Positions 1 to 8,816 are shown, counted from the first letter of the stretch. The stretch: 64,000 nt of DNA from Nitratireductor sp. (GCA_020637805.1 JACKJU010000014.1:12127-76126); one strand, 5' to 3'. The notes: generated by a model from the sequence alone, not told the origin. Program-made: numbers and translations.

Positions 1-435
1 GTTCGGGCTCTCGATCACGGCCACCACTTCGCCCCCGCGCGGAATGGCGCTCAGAGAACAAAGCGCCATGTTGAGCATGAGCTTGACCTTGTTCTTAGGC
101 ATGAAGGCCCGTTCCGCCCTCCATTCAAGATTGGTCTTCTTCTCGGTATCGAAATATCCTTGACATACTGCCTGGGCGTCTCCGGTATCGATATCGGCGC
201 CCGCCGAACCGGCGGCGCCGAAAGCGATGCGCGCGAATTGCAGTTTCGCAGAAGCGTTGCGCGCCGACGAGCGGATCAGATCCATGGCTATCTCGCTCAT
301 TTCCTTGTCCTGTCCTTCATCGAGCAGTTCAAGGCCGTTGGCGATCGCACCCACCGGTGAAATGATGTCGTGGCAGACCTTGCTGCAAAGCAGGGCTGCA
401 AGGTCCATTGCCGAAATTTCGGGAAGTGATGGCAT
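1..435 (-). CDS. chpT: Histidine phosphotransferase ChpT, 3' end cut by window edge
   Basis: The first 145 residues are present and the frame runs off the left edge. The start ATG (433-435 complement) is preceded by AGGAGA. ChpT passes phosphate from the hybrid kinase CckA to CtrA and CpdR, which control the alphaproteobacterial cell cycle. The N-terminal helix carries CHDIISPVGAIANGLELL, the DHp-like histidine segment of this family, with His22 as the expected phosphoacceptor. The start of the degenerate ATPase-like domain follows (EKKTNLEW, KVKLMLNMAL). The gene is divergent from eipA. Calling it ChpT is recognition of the family from the sequence; only the missing C-terminus prevents a length check. 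Confidence 0.88.
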   Translation of the reverse strand, partial: MPSLPEISAMDLAALLCSKVCHDIISPVGAIANGLELLDEGQDKEMSEIAMDLIRSSARNASAKLQFARIAFGAAGSAGADIDTGDAQAVCQGYFDTEKKTNLEWRAERAFMPKNKVKLMLNMALCSLSAIPRGGEVVAVIESPN

Positions 436-685
436 GAGTTCTCCTGTGCTCTTTCGGCAGCGGTCATACCCTTCACCGCCCTGCCTACGGAAGGCCCAAC
501 TATGGTGTTCAGCATCTGGATGAAAATACGCGAATCACTGACCCACCTCGCATTTTCTGGTTACACAATGCGCCCTGCCTTTGAAAGCCGCTGAACTGGC
601 ACCTGGCTCCGGGAGAGCCGGCATCACCGGCTATCGGGCGATACTGGCGAAATCCTAAAATCCGCCTCCGGACGGTCACAATTTA

Positions 686-700
686 TTAACCGTTCATAAA
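686..700 (+). promoter_or_regulatory. CtrA-like box in the chpT-eipA intergenic region
   Basis: The 341-base gap 436-776 holds the divergent control region of chpT and eipA. Within it, TTAA at 686-689, seven bases, then TAAA resembles the CtrA site TTAA-N7-TTAA with one mismatch. It lies about 77 bases upstream of the eipA start. From memory, Brucella eipA is reported to be under CtrA control, which fits. I see no clear sigma-70 boxes and no hairpin in the rest of the gap. Confidence 0.4.
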
Positions 701-776
701 AGGGTTGTTGCGCATAGTGGGGTCAGGCTGGCCAGGCGCCGGCATATTTTCCAATCACGTTCCAGGAGCAGATCAT

Positions 777-1385
777 ATGAACGGTAAAACTCTTGTGGCG
801 CTCCGGCAGCGGTCGCTCTCGATCCTGCTGCAGCTGGCCCTTTTCCTTTCTTTCTTTGCGGTGGTCACCGTGTCGGCCCAGCGCGCCCATGCGCAGGCTT
901 CCTCCCAGTACACCTCGCAGGAAGTGGTGGACGCTGGACACAATTTTTTCGGCAAGACCTCCGGCGCACTTGCAGGCGCCCTTGAACAGGTATTCTCCAC
1001 CTATGGCCTGCCTAACGGCTACATTCTGGGCGAGGACCTTGGCGGCGCCTTCATCGGAGGCCTGCGTTACGGCGAAGGCATGCTCTATACAAAGAACGCA
1101 GGCGATCACAAGGTCTACTGGCAGGGACCTTCGGTTGGCTGGGACTATGGCGTCGACGGCAACCGCACGATGATGCTGGTCTACAACCTGCCTGACATTC
1201 CAAGCCTGTATAGGCGTTATTTCGGCGTCTCTGGATCTGCCTATGTGATCGGCGGCGTGGGTGTGACAGCCCTGGCCAATCACGACGTGGTGCTGGTACC
1301 GGTCCGCACCGGGATCGGCGCCAGGGTGGGTGTCAATGTCGGCTACCTGAAGCTTACGCAGATACCGACCGCAAACCCGTTCTAG
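777..1385 (+). CDS. eipA: EipA family (DUF1134) periplasmic envelope protein
   Basis: A 202-residue protein. ATG 777 is chosen over upstream in-frame starts because AGGAG lies at 763-767, and because it begins the signal peptide: basic MNGK...RQR, then a hydrophobic stretch, then a cleavage-like AHA-QA near residue 38. The mature part is the DUF1134 domain, rich in Gly and aromatics (GYILGEDLGGAFIGGLRYGEG, WQGPSVGWDYG), a small beta-barrel. In Brucella the family supports envelope integrity and stress resistance. It is monocistronic, with a strong terminator just after it. Family recognition is firm; the molecular role is known only from relatives. Confidence 0.9.
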   Translation: MNGKTLVALRQRSLSILLQLALFLSFFAVVTVSAQRAHAQASSQYTSQEVVDAGHNFFGKTSGALAGALEQVFSTYGLPNGYILGEDLGGAFIGGLRYGEGMLYTKNAGDHKVYWQGPSVGWDYGVDGNRTMMLVYNLPDIPSLYRRYFGVSGSAYVIGGVGVTALANHDVVLVPVRTGIGARVGVNVGYLKLTQIPTANPF

Positions 1386-1420
1386 CAGTCTTGCACTGGC
1401 CCGGTTGGGCCGGTTTAGGA

Positions 1421-1447
1421 AGGGGGCCGTAACGGGGCCCCCTTTTT
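1421..1447 (+). terminator. Rho-independent terminator of eipA
   Basis: The stem AGGGGGCC / GGCCCCCT encloses a 7-base loop and is followed by a T run (TTTTTC). It begins 36 bases after the eipA stop. Confidence 0.88.
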
Positions 1448-1534
1448 CTGGCGCTGTCGCGATTTCTTCATAGCTTTGAAAGCTCGCTACGGCATCAGCC
1501 TGTTGTCAAGGCTGCAGTCGCCCGTGTCTTAAGG

Positions 1535-1549
1535 TTAATCCATCGTTAC
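1535..1549 (+). promoter_or_regulatory. Possible CtrA-like box upstream of coiled-coil gene
   Basis: TTAA at 1535-1538, seven bases, then TTAC at 1546-1549 is one base off the CtrA palindrome. It lies about 130 bases before the GTG start of the next gene. A single near-match of a short motif is weak evidence on its own. Confidence 0.25.
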
Positions 1550-1675
1550 CGTGGCACCTGCGCGGGTTTCGTGGCAATATGCACGAAGTCGGGGAAGCGG
1601 TCGGCCAAATGAATTTAGGGAACTGCCCCGGCAGGATTGATGGTCCGTTCTTCCGGGAATTTGTGAGGTAGTGGC

Positions 1676-2977
1676 GTGTTCGAGAGTATCCTTTATTTCC
1701 TGCTTGGCTTTCTGTGCTCGGCGCTGCTGGCACTCATGGTTTCCCCTGCGATCTGGAGCCGCGCGGTAATGCTTACCAAGCGGCGCATCGAGAGTTCTGT
1801 TCCACTTACACTCAACGAGATTCAGGCCGACAAGGACCAGTTGCGTGCCGAATTCGCCATGAGCACGCGCCGACTTGAATTGTCGATCGAGGAGCTGGAG
1901 GAAAAGGCTGCCCGCCAGATCATCGAAATTAACCGCAAACGTGACGAAATGGCCCGCCTGACCGAGGAAAGCCGCGAAAAGCTCCAGATGGTCCAGGAAC
2001 TGGAAAACACCGCTTCGGAACTGCGCAACCGGCTGGCTGATCGCGAGGAGCAGCTTTCGAAGGCAACCGACCGGCTCATGGAGACCCGTGCCCAACTCGA
2101 AGCCCGCGCAATGGAACTGGAACGCGTGAAGAACGAGCTTTCAGGCGCACGCGCCGACGCCGATGCCCGCCGCGTCGAAGTCGTTGCCAAGGATACGTCC
2201 GTTGCAAATCTTCAGGATCAGATTGATGACCTGAAAAAGGAAATCACCGAGCGCGACGAAAAGATTGCCCTGCTCGGCCACAAGCTGGAACGCGCCGAAG
2301 GCGACCTCAACGGCGAGCGCGATCGCCTTTCGGATTTCGAGAGCCGTATTGCCACCCTGCAGAAACAGGAAAAGGACATGGCGGAGCGCCTGCAGCGCCG
2401 CGACCGCGAAATCGCCTCACTGCGCGAGGCCAGCTCTGATCGAGAAACCGAAAATGGTGAGCTTTCCCGTCAGATCATCGAGGAGAAGGGCAAGACCACG
2501 AAGGCTGAGGCCAAGGTTGCGCGCATGTCGCTCGATATGGAAGCTGTTCTCTCCGACGCCACAAATGAGAACGTGAAGAAGGCCATCGCCACCATTTCGA
2601 CCGACCGCAAGGCACTCGACAAGATGCTCAAGGAGGTTACGAGTGAGCGTGACAGCCTGCTTGCCGAGCTGGAAGATGTACGTCAGGCCGGTGGCCTGGA
2701 TTTCGAGAGCGAGCGCCGTACTCATGCCATTTTGCGCGAGCGTCTCAATGATCTGGCAGCCAAGGTAACAGCGATGACCGCAACGCTGGAGGGTGAGGCT
2801 TCTCCGATCAACGCGATACTCTCTGAGATGAAACCGGCCGCAAAGACAGCGCCTGCACGGAAAGGTTCCAAGGTCACGGCAAAATCTAAGAAACCTTCAT
2901 TGCCGAGTGTCGAAGAAATGGACTCCCTGGCGGACCGCATTCGCGCATTGCAGGACACTGCCCGCATTCGGGCCTGA
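1676..2977 (+). CDS. Membrane-anchored long coiled-coil protein, function unknown
   Basis: A 433-residue protein starting at GTG 1676 behind GAGGTAG. Residues 4-25 form one hydrophobic segment (ILYFLLGFLCSALLALMVSP); the rest is predicted cytoplasmic. From about residue 45 to 380 it is an almost unbroken heptad-type coiled coil rich in Glu, Arg, Lys and Ala (LEELEEKAARQI, ERDEKIALLGHKLERAEG), followed by a basic, Ala/Pro/Lys-rich linker and a short final helix (EEMDSLADRIRALQ). I recognise it as a conserved hypothetical of Hyphomicrobiales but know no tested function. It resembles scaffold or division-associated coiled-coil proteins only in architecture. It stands alone between the eipA terminator and the convergent DUF6476 gene. 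Confidence 0.85.
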   Translation: MFESILYFLLGFLCSALLALMVSPAIWSRAVMLTKRRIESSVPLTLNEIQADKDQLRAEFAMSTRRLELSIEELEEKAARQIIEINRKRDEMARLTEESREKLQMVQELENTASELRNRLADREEQLSKATDRLMETRAQLEARAMELERVKNELSGARADADARRVEVVAKDTSVANLQDQIDDLKKEITERDEKIALLGHKLERAEGDLNGERDRLSDFESRIATLQKQEKDMAERLQRRDREIASLREASSDRETENGELSRQIIEEKGKTTKAEAKVARMSLDMEAVLSDATNENVKKAIATISTDRKALDKMLKEVTSERDSLLAELEDVRQAGGLDFESERRTHAILRERLNDLAAKVTAMTATLEGEASPINAILSEMKPAAKTAPARKGSKVTAKSKKPSLPSVEEMDSLADRIRALQDTARIRA

Positions 2978-3003
2978 CGCCGGAAATTCTGGAGCGGGGA
3001 ACC

Positions 3004-3381
3004 TCAGCGTATGACGAGTTTCCCGGTTACGCGCCGTTCTGAAATATCGTAGAACCAGAGCGCCCGTTCGCCGCTACCGGTTACGACATTCAGCAACAAC
3101 TGGCTGCCATTCTGCGATGCAGACAGAACTTCGGTTCCGTCCGGCAAGTCTATTTCTCCATTGATCTCGCCGGTAGAGGGAACCATTGGTGCCCCCTGCA
3201 CTCTTGGCTGTTCAGGCTCACCGCGAGACGAGAGCTTGTAGACAATCGCCCCGAGTACCGCCATAAGCGCCAGCATGTTCAAACCCATGAATACAGCGCC
3301 GAATTTCTTCAGCCTCTGGCCCATGCGCTCGGTTTCCGGATCGAGGGGCTTTTCCGTGTCGATATCGTTCGGTGCGTTCAT
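3004..3381 (-). CDS. DUF6476 family small inner-membrane protein
   Basis: A 125-residue protein. ATG 3381 (MNAPNDIDTEKP) is preferred over an ATG 19 codons upstream, which would run into the divergent rluD. There is a cytoplasmic charged N-terminus, one transmembrane helix at about residues 32-52 (FGAVFMGLNMLALMAVLGAIVYKL), and a periplasmic tail predicted to be mostly beta (EVLSASQNGSQLLLNVVTG). It is divergent from rluD with only 29 bases between the start codons, a pairing I recall from other alphaproteobacteria. Function is unknown. Confidence 0.78.
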   Translation of the reverse strand: MNAPNDIDTEKPLDPETERMGQRLKKFGAVFMGLNMLALMAVLGAIVYKLSSRGEPEQPRVQGAPMVPSTGEINGEIDLPDGTEVLSASQNGSQLLLNVVTGSGERALWFYDISERRVTGKLVIR

Positions 3382-3410
3382 CTTGCGTTTCCGGCAGGTA
3401 TGATGTGACC

Positions 3411-4457
3411 ATGACTGATAACGGCAATGAAGGCACAATGAAAGCCCTTGAGGTCGGCGACGAAGATGCCGGTATTCGTATCGATGCGTGGGTTGCCTCC
3501 CGCATGCCGCCGCATGTTTCGCGCACTCGTATCAAGCAGCTGATCAAGGAAGGCCACATCACACTGAATGGCGAGGCATGCCGGGAACCGAACCGCCGAC
3601 TTTCCGGTGGTGACACCATTTCCCTGCAAGTGCCAGAGGCAACCGATGCCGAACCCGAACCGGAGAACATCCCGCTCGATATCCTGTTCGAGGACGATCA
3701 CCTCATTGTTGTCAACAAGCCGGCAGGAATGGTGGTGCATCCCGCAGCAGGCAACTGGATGGGTACACTGGTCAATGCACTACTTCATCATTGTGGCAAC
3801 AGCCTCAAAGGTATCGGTGGAGTCAAAAGGCCCGGAATCGTTCATCGTCTGGACAAGGAAACCTCCGGGGTCATGGTCGTAGCCAAGACAGAGGAGGCAC
3901 TTGCCGGGCTCGCCGCACAGTTCGCCGACCACGGGCGTACCGGGCCGCTTGAGCGCGCCTATCTCGCGATTGTGTGGGGCGAGTTGCCCAGTGCAAAGGG
4001 AACGATAGATGCACCGCTTGGCCGCTCTTCGGCAAACCGGCTAAAGCGCGCCGTAGTCAGCGAAAGCCAGCCTGACGCGCGCCGGGCAATAACTCATTAC
4101 ACGGTTGTGCGCACACTCGACGGCAATGGCCCAATGGGAGCAAAAGCTGGCGACGGACGCGCGAATTGCTCGCTGGTCGAATGCCGGCTGGAAACGGGAC
4201 GCACCCACCAGATCCGGGTTCATATGGCCCACATCGGCCACCCACTTGTTGGAGATCCAGAATATGGCGCAGCCTTCCAGACAAAGGCAAATGCGCTGAA
4301 AGAAACTGCAAGAACTGTGGCGCGGCAAATGAAACGGCAGGCACTGCATGCAGCTGTTCTCGGTTTCGCCCACCCGGTAACAGGAGAAACCATGCGCTTC
4401 GAGGCTCCTCTGCCCGAAGACATGCAGCTACTGCTCGAAGCTTTCGCCGCACGCTGA
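3411..4457 (+). CDS. rluD: RluA/RluD family 23S rRNA pseudouridine synthase
   Basis: A 348-residue protein from ATG 3411. An N-terminal S4 RNA-binding domain (RTRIKQLIKEGHITLNG) is followed by the catalytic domain with the RluA motif HRLDKETSG; Asp148 is the expected catalytic aspartate. KPAGMVVHP and GRTHQIRVHMAHIGHPLVGD are further family blocks. It isomerises uridines of the helix-69 region of 23S rRNA in the RluD subfamily. In many Hyphomicrobiales rluD is followed directly by rpoH; here 5.3 kb with two accessory genes separates them. The assignment to RluD rather than another RluA paralogue rests on the presence of the S4 domain and on context. Confidence 0.9.
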   Translation: MTDNGNEGTMKALEVGDEDAGIRIDAWVASRMPPHVSRTRIKQLIKEGHITLNGEACREPNRRLSGGDTISLQVPEATDAEPEPENIPLDILFEDDHLIVVNKPAGMVVHPAAGNWMGTLVNALLHHCGNSLKGIGGVKRPGIVHRLDKETSGVMVVAKTEEALAGLAAQFADHGRTGPLERAYLAIVWGELPSAKGTIDAPLGRSSANRLKRAVVSESQPDARRAITHYTVVRTLDGNGPMGAKAGDGRANCSLVECRLETGRTHQIRVHMAHIGHPLVGDPEYGAAFQTKANALKETARTVARQMKRQALHAAVLGFAHPVTGETMRFEAPLPEDMQLLLEAFAAR

Positions 4458-4796
4458 TACCTGACTCGCTGACCCGGTTGGCTGGAACTTCGTTGCTTTG
4501 CGGCGAACCCGGAACAGCACCTGGGAATGCGCTGGAAGACCGCGCTCACCGCACGAGTTCGCCGTTACAAAGATCCCGATCACTGCGTGCGGGTAACTGG
4601 CCAAGTTGTAATCAGGCTCAGAAAAAATTGATCGAAAACAATACATTGCGCCATTTGCGGTAACGCCAGGCCATTTACCAAGGCCCTTAAGGTTAAAAAT
4701 GGCTTTCGCTTTTCCGGGGCGATGAAACAGGCAATATGAAACCGTGCGGCAGAACCTGACTTCTTTGAACGTCCTGACAAAAAGGTGGGCCGTGCT
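4458..4796 (+). other. Intergenic leader of the multicopper oxidase gene
   Basis: There are 339 bases between rluD and the oxidase. No tRNA, convincing terminator or short gene is visible. The 3' half is AT-richer (CTTAAGGTTAAAAATGG near 4686). AAAGGTGG at 4781-4788 is the Shine-Dalgarno site that favours ATG 4797. No reliable -35/-10 pair could be assigned. Confidence 0.5.
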
Positions 4797-7700
4797 ATGC
4801 TTTACGACACAACGCTTCCTGACTATTCGAATTCACTTGCTGATCCGTTTGTGATCGATGCCCGCTCCGGCGGCAACTACGTCATGCGAGCCGTACAGGC
4901 CGATCTCGATGTGGGGCTGGGCCTTGGCGCCACGCCGATGTGGGTCTATGAACTCGTGGATGCGACTACTGGCGAAGTTGTCGGTTCCGTTCCAGGAATG
5001 GTGACGGAAAATGCCGATATCGCAAACTGGACCGGGACAGGCATCTACAACCCGACTTTCCTGACGTCTTCGTACGTACCCATCAATGTCACCTGGGCGA
5101 ACGATCTACCCATCGGCGACCATCTTCTGCCGTATGACACTTCGATCCTGGCACACATGGCCGGAATGATGGCCGACCCGATGGGCATGGGCGGCATGGC
5201 GCCCCCAAGCACCAATCCGCTGTATGACATCGCAAGCGGCGGCCTCAATGTCGGCGGCGAAAACATGCCCTATGATGCAGATGGCAACTTCACCGTTCCG
5301 ATCGTGACACACCTGCACGGCGCCCATATACCGTCCATATACGATGGCTGGCCGGAAGGCACCGCCATTCCGGGGCAGCAGACCACATACGAATATGACA
5401 ATTCCCAGCCAGGTGCCCTGCTCTGGTATCACGACCACTCGCTTGGCATGACGCGCCTGAACGTCTATTCAGGCCTTGCCGGCATGTACATGGTCGAGGA
5501 CGACAATCGCCTGGCGCTTGTGGAAGCAGGCGTGCTGCCTGATACACTCGGCACTTTCGATCAGGAAATGGTTATCCAGGACAAGGCCTATAATTCCGAC
5601 GGTACACTCTACTATCCGGCCTTTCCAACGGATGTCCTGCCGGGAACGCCCGACACGGTGGCCGATGTCCTGCCAGCCGACTACGAAGCAATGGGCGGCG
5701 TGTACCCGACTGCGGTACCCGAGTTCTTCGGCAACACCATCCTTGTCAACAACACTGCCTGGCCCAGCATGAAGGTTGGCCAGGGCGAGGTGATGCTTGA
5801 TCTCCTCAACGGATCGGATTCCCGTTTCTACAATCTTCAGTTCGACAATCCGAACGTGAAAGTGACTCTCGTCGGCACTGACGGTTCCCTTCTCGAAAAA
5901 CCCATCGAGATCATGGACGGCGATGGCGTTCAGGAAGCGGGTGAAATGCTGACCTTCGCTCCGGCGGATCGCCTGCAGCTCATGGTCGATTTCTCGAATG
6001 TAGCCGACGGCGAACAGGTGCAGATGATCAATACCGGCGCGGCCTACGAGCCGTTCAAGGGTCTCAATCCGGATGGCACGCTGGCTGGAGGCGTCCAGGC
6101 CGCAGATCCCACGGTAGATCCGGTTGGCAATGTTATGGCCTTCAACGTCGACGGAACCGCCGATGCATTCCATTCGACAATGACGGCAGACACGGTCCTC
6201 AACCCGGACATGCCGGTCATCAACGAGGCCGATGCATCCGTCGTCCGCAAACTCGGCATCTATGAATATTCCGACATGTACGGCCGGATCATGCCAATCG
6301 TCGGCACAGCCGAGGAAACCGTGGACCAGGACGGAAACACCGTAGCACCGGGCGGTCTTGGCTGGATGGAGCCAGCCACCGAAGTTGTCCAGCTTGGCCC
6401 GGATGGAACCGCTACGGAGGTCTGGGAATTTTTCAACGTATCGGCTGACGCGCACCCGATCCACCTTCATCAGATCCAGTACCAGGTTCTTGGCCGCTAT
6501 GCGCTGACCGAAGCAACTGGAACCGGCGATACCAACGGCGACGGCGTGGTTCTCGACGGAGAGGCGCAGTACAACAACGATTTCGGCGCGCTGCTCGACA
6601 CCCGCGCCGATATTGACGGCGTCCAAAACCTGCGGCCCGAGGATATGGGCGAGCAGGACACCGTCTGGGTCGGTCCGGGCGAAGGCCTGAAAATCGCCAT
6701 GACCTTCGACCGTCCCGGCGACTTCGTCTGGCATTGCCATATCCTGTCCCATGAAGACCACGACATGATGCGCCCCATCAAGGTCGTTGGCGTCAAGGGC
6801 GACTTCACCGGCATGATTGCCGAGGATGCCGAAGGCGGTGCCTCGGGCCTGATCGAGATTGGCACGATGGACGACACGCTTCAGGGCTTCGTGGCCGAAA
6901 CGGTGGCCGGCCAGTACGGCTCGCTCACCATGAACATGAACGGCAACTGGTCCTATGCGGTCGACAATACGAGTGCCGCTGTACAGGAACTCGATGCCGG
7001 TGAGAGCGTGTTCGACACGATCACGATAACCGAACTTGGCGGTCAGACCCACACAATCACGGTGGAAGTCATCGGCCGCGACGAGGTTACCGCCAACGAA
7101 GTGATGGACGATCCATCCGTCACCCAGTACCTCGATGGCACGACCGACAACGACATCTTCGTCATTGCCGGCCAGTCCTCCGATTACGGATGGGATCAAA
7201 GCGAGGACGGAAAAGGCATCGTTGTTTGGAACAACGAAACCGGCGCCTACGATCTGCTCTACGGATTTGAAACCCTGCGTTTCGACGACATCGACGTGGC
7301 ACTCGATGGTTCGGGACCGGTCGACCCAGGGACCGGAACCGAAGTCATGGACGACCCGGCAGAGACACAGTATCTCAACGGCACTTCGGATAACGACGTG
7401 TTTGTTCTTGCGGGATCCTCCACCGATTTCGGCTGGGACATGACCGAAGACGGACAGGGCATCGTTGTCTGGAACAACGAGACCGGCGCCTATGATCTGC
7501 TCTACGGCTTCGAAACCCTGCGTTTCGATGACATGGATGTAGCACTCGACGATTCTGGCCCGGTCAATCCTGGCGTGGAAGGCGAAGTCATGGACGATCC
7601 GTCAGAGACCCAGTATCTGAATGGGACATCAGATAACGACGTGTTTGTTCTTTCGGGACCTTCCACCAATTTCAGCTGGGACGTGACCGAGGACGGTCAG

Positions 7701-8816
7701 GGCATCGTTGTCTGGAACAACGAGACGGGCGCACACGACCTGCTCTACGGCTTCGAAACCCTGCGTTTCGATGACATGGATGTAGCACTCGACGGTTCTG
7801 GACCGGTTGATCCCGGCGTCGAAGGCGAGGTCATGGACGACCCGGCAGTGACCCAGTACCTGAACGGCACTTCGGACAATGACGTGTTTGTTCTTTCTGG
7901 ATCATCAAGCGAGTTTGGCTGGGATGCAACCGAGGACGGTCAGGGCATCGTTGTCTGGAACCAGGAAACTGGCGCACACGACCTGCTCTACGGCTTCGAA
8001 GCCCTGCGGTTCGATGACAAGGACGTAGCGTTGGACGGTTCCGGCCCCGTGGAAGAGGAATATTCCTACGGAGACAGCACCTATGTGCTGGGAACTGAAG
8101 GTCTGTCCTGGGAAGAGGCGAAAGCCGAAGCCGAGGCAATGGGTGGCAAGATCCTCGAAATCAACAGCGAGGGCGAGAACCAGTTCGTACATGAGACCTT
8201 CAACACCGGCAAACCGATCTGGCTCGGTTTCAATGATACCGTGACCGAAGGTCACTACGTCGACAGCGAAGGCAATGCACTTGCCTACACCAACTGGCTT
8301 CCCGGCGAACCCAACAATGCTGGTAGCGAACAGGACTACGCACTACTTGCCAGCACCTCCGGCCAGTGGGACGACCAGGACCATGCGGGTGGCGGATATC
8401 TCGACGCCAGCGGAAATTGGGTGACGGCAACCAACCGGCTTGTCATCGAGTTCGACAACGGTGGTGGTTCAGAACCCATCGTCCCCGGAACGGGTCACGA
8501 AAATCCCATCGAGCACATCTGGGACTTCGTCACCGATCTCGGCGAGAATATTCTCGGCGGTATCATCGGCGGAATTCTGGGCGGCCTAACGGGATACGGC
8601 TGGCACAAGAGCTACGACCACGCCGATGCTTGTGAAACGTTCCACGGCAATTCGTCCCAGGATCAGTTCGTCATTGATGGTCATTCCTCGGCATATGACT
8701 GGAAGGAAATGGCGGACGGCGGCCTGGACATCTGGAACGTGGAAACCGGCGTGCACGACTATCTCTATGAGTTCGAGCAGGTCTGCTTCAACGACGGCGC
8801 AATCTGCCCTGCCTGA
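4797..8816 (+). CDS. Multicopper oxidase fused to VCBS-like, tandem-repeat and C-type lectin domains
   Basis: A 1339-residue protein. ATG 4797 is chosen over GTG 4785 because AAAGGTGG lies 8 bases before it. Residues 1-670 are a three-cupredoxin oxidase of the CotA/bilirubin-oxidase type with all four copper motifs: HLHGAH (172-177), WYHDH (210-214), HPIHLH (553-558), and HCH...H...M (646-648, His652, Met657). A VCBS/cadherin-like module follows (about 680-765), then four 81-residue repeats starting at residues 768, 849, 930 and 1011. Next is a C-type lectin domain (about 1087-1214) with WLPGEPNN (Glu1171-Pro-Asn) and WDD (1191-1193), then a glycine-zipper stretch (NILGGIIGGILGGLTG), then a fifth degenerate repeat with two cysteines. 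There is no N-terminal signal peptide, so export by a type I system through the C-terminus is inferred; no exporter lies in the window. Substrate is unknown: phenolics, bilirubin-like compounds or Mn(II) are possibilities. Confidence 0.9.
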   Translation: MLYDTTLPDYSNSLADPFVIDARSGGNYVMRAVQADLDVGLGLGATPMWVYELVDATTGEVVGSVPGMVTENADIANWTGTGIYNPTFLTSSYVPINVTWANDLPIGDHLLPYDTSILAHMAGMMADPMGMGGMAPPSTNPLYDIASGGLNVGGENMPYDADGNFTVPIVTHLHGAHIPSIYDGWPEGTAIPGQQTTYEYDNSQPGALLWYHDHSLGMTRLNVYSGLAGMYMVEDDNRLALVEAGVLPDTLGTFDQEMVIQDKAYNSDGTLYYPAFPTDVLPGTPDTVADVLPADYEAMGGVYPTAVPEFFGNTILVNNTAWPSMKVGQGEVMLDLLNGSDSRFYNLQFDNPNVKVTLVGTDGSLLEKPIEIMDGDGVQEAGEMLTFAPADRLQLMVDFSNVADGEQVQMINTGAAYEPFKGLNPDGTLAGGVQAADPTVDPVGNVMAFNVDGTADAFHSTMTADTVLNPDMPVINEADASVVRKLGIYEYSDMYGRIMPIVGTAEETVDQDGNTVAPGGLGWMEPATEVVQLGPDGTATEVWEFFNVSADAHPIHLHQIQYQVLGRYALTEATGTGDTNGDGVVLDGEAQYNNDFGALLDTRADIDGVQNLRPEDMGEQDTVWVGPGEGLKIAMTFDRPGDFVWHCHILSHEDHDMMRPIKVVGVKGDFTGMIAEDAEGGASGLIEIGTMDDTLQGFVAETVAGQYGSLTMNMNGNWSYAVDNTSAAVQELDAGESVFDTITITELGGQTHTITVEVIGRDEVTANEVMDDPSVTQYLDGTTDNDIFVIAGQSSDYGWDQSEDGKGIVVWNNETGAYDLLYGFETLRFDDIDVALDGSGPVDPGTGTEVMDDPAETQYLNGTSDNDVFVLAGSSTDFGWDMTEDGQGIVVWNNETGAYDLLYGFETLRFDDMDVALDDSGPVNPGVEGEVMDDPSETQYLNGTSDNDVFVLSGPSTNFSWDVTEDGQGIVVWNNETGAHDLLYGFETLRFDDMDVALDGSGPVDPGVEGEVMDDPAVTQYLNGTSDNDVFVLSGSSSEFGWDATEDGQGIVVWNQETGAHDLLYGFEALRFDDKDVALDGSGPVEEEYSYGDSTYVLGTEGLSWEEAKAEAEAMGGKILEINSEGENQFVHETFNTGKPIWLGFNDTVTEGHYVDSEGNALAYTNWLPGEPNNAGSEQDYALLASTSGQWDDQDHAGGGYLDASGNWVTATNRLVIEFDNGGGSEPIVPGTGHENPIEHIWDFVTDLGENILGGIIGGILGGLTGYGWHKSYDHADACETFHGNSSQDQFVIDGHSSAYDWKEMADGGLDIWNVETGVHDYLYEFEQVCFNDGAICPA
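7098..8069 (+). repeat. Four tandem 243-bp repeats inside the oxidase-lectin gene
   Basis: Repeat units begin at 7098, 7341, 7584 and 7827, an exact 243-base (81-residue) period. Each encodes EVMDDP..TQYL(D/N)GT, then DN(D)xFV, then GIVVWN.ETGA.DLLYGFE.LRFDD. The units are highly similar at the DNA level as well, which suggests recent duplication or gene conversion. No RTX nonapeptides (GGxGxDxxx) are visible, but the LRFDD end resembles the beta segments that flank RTX arrays in secreted proteins. A fifth, diverged copy lies at about 8630-8800. Confidence 0.93.

Noticed and set aside
4458..4796. tRNA or small RNA gene between rluD and the oxidase
   Set aside because: No cloverleaf arms or T-loop consensus (GGTTCGA type) could be located on either strand.
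5469..7199. 576-codon open frame on the minus strand
   Set aside because: It lies wholly antisense to the multicopper oxidase, whose copper motifs prove the plus-strand frame. The minus translation has no recognisable domain; it is a by-product of the codon use.
7098..8069. Tandem repeats considered as a CRISPR array
   Set aside because: The period is 243 bases, an exact multiple of three, in frame with protein and without unique spacers.
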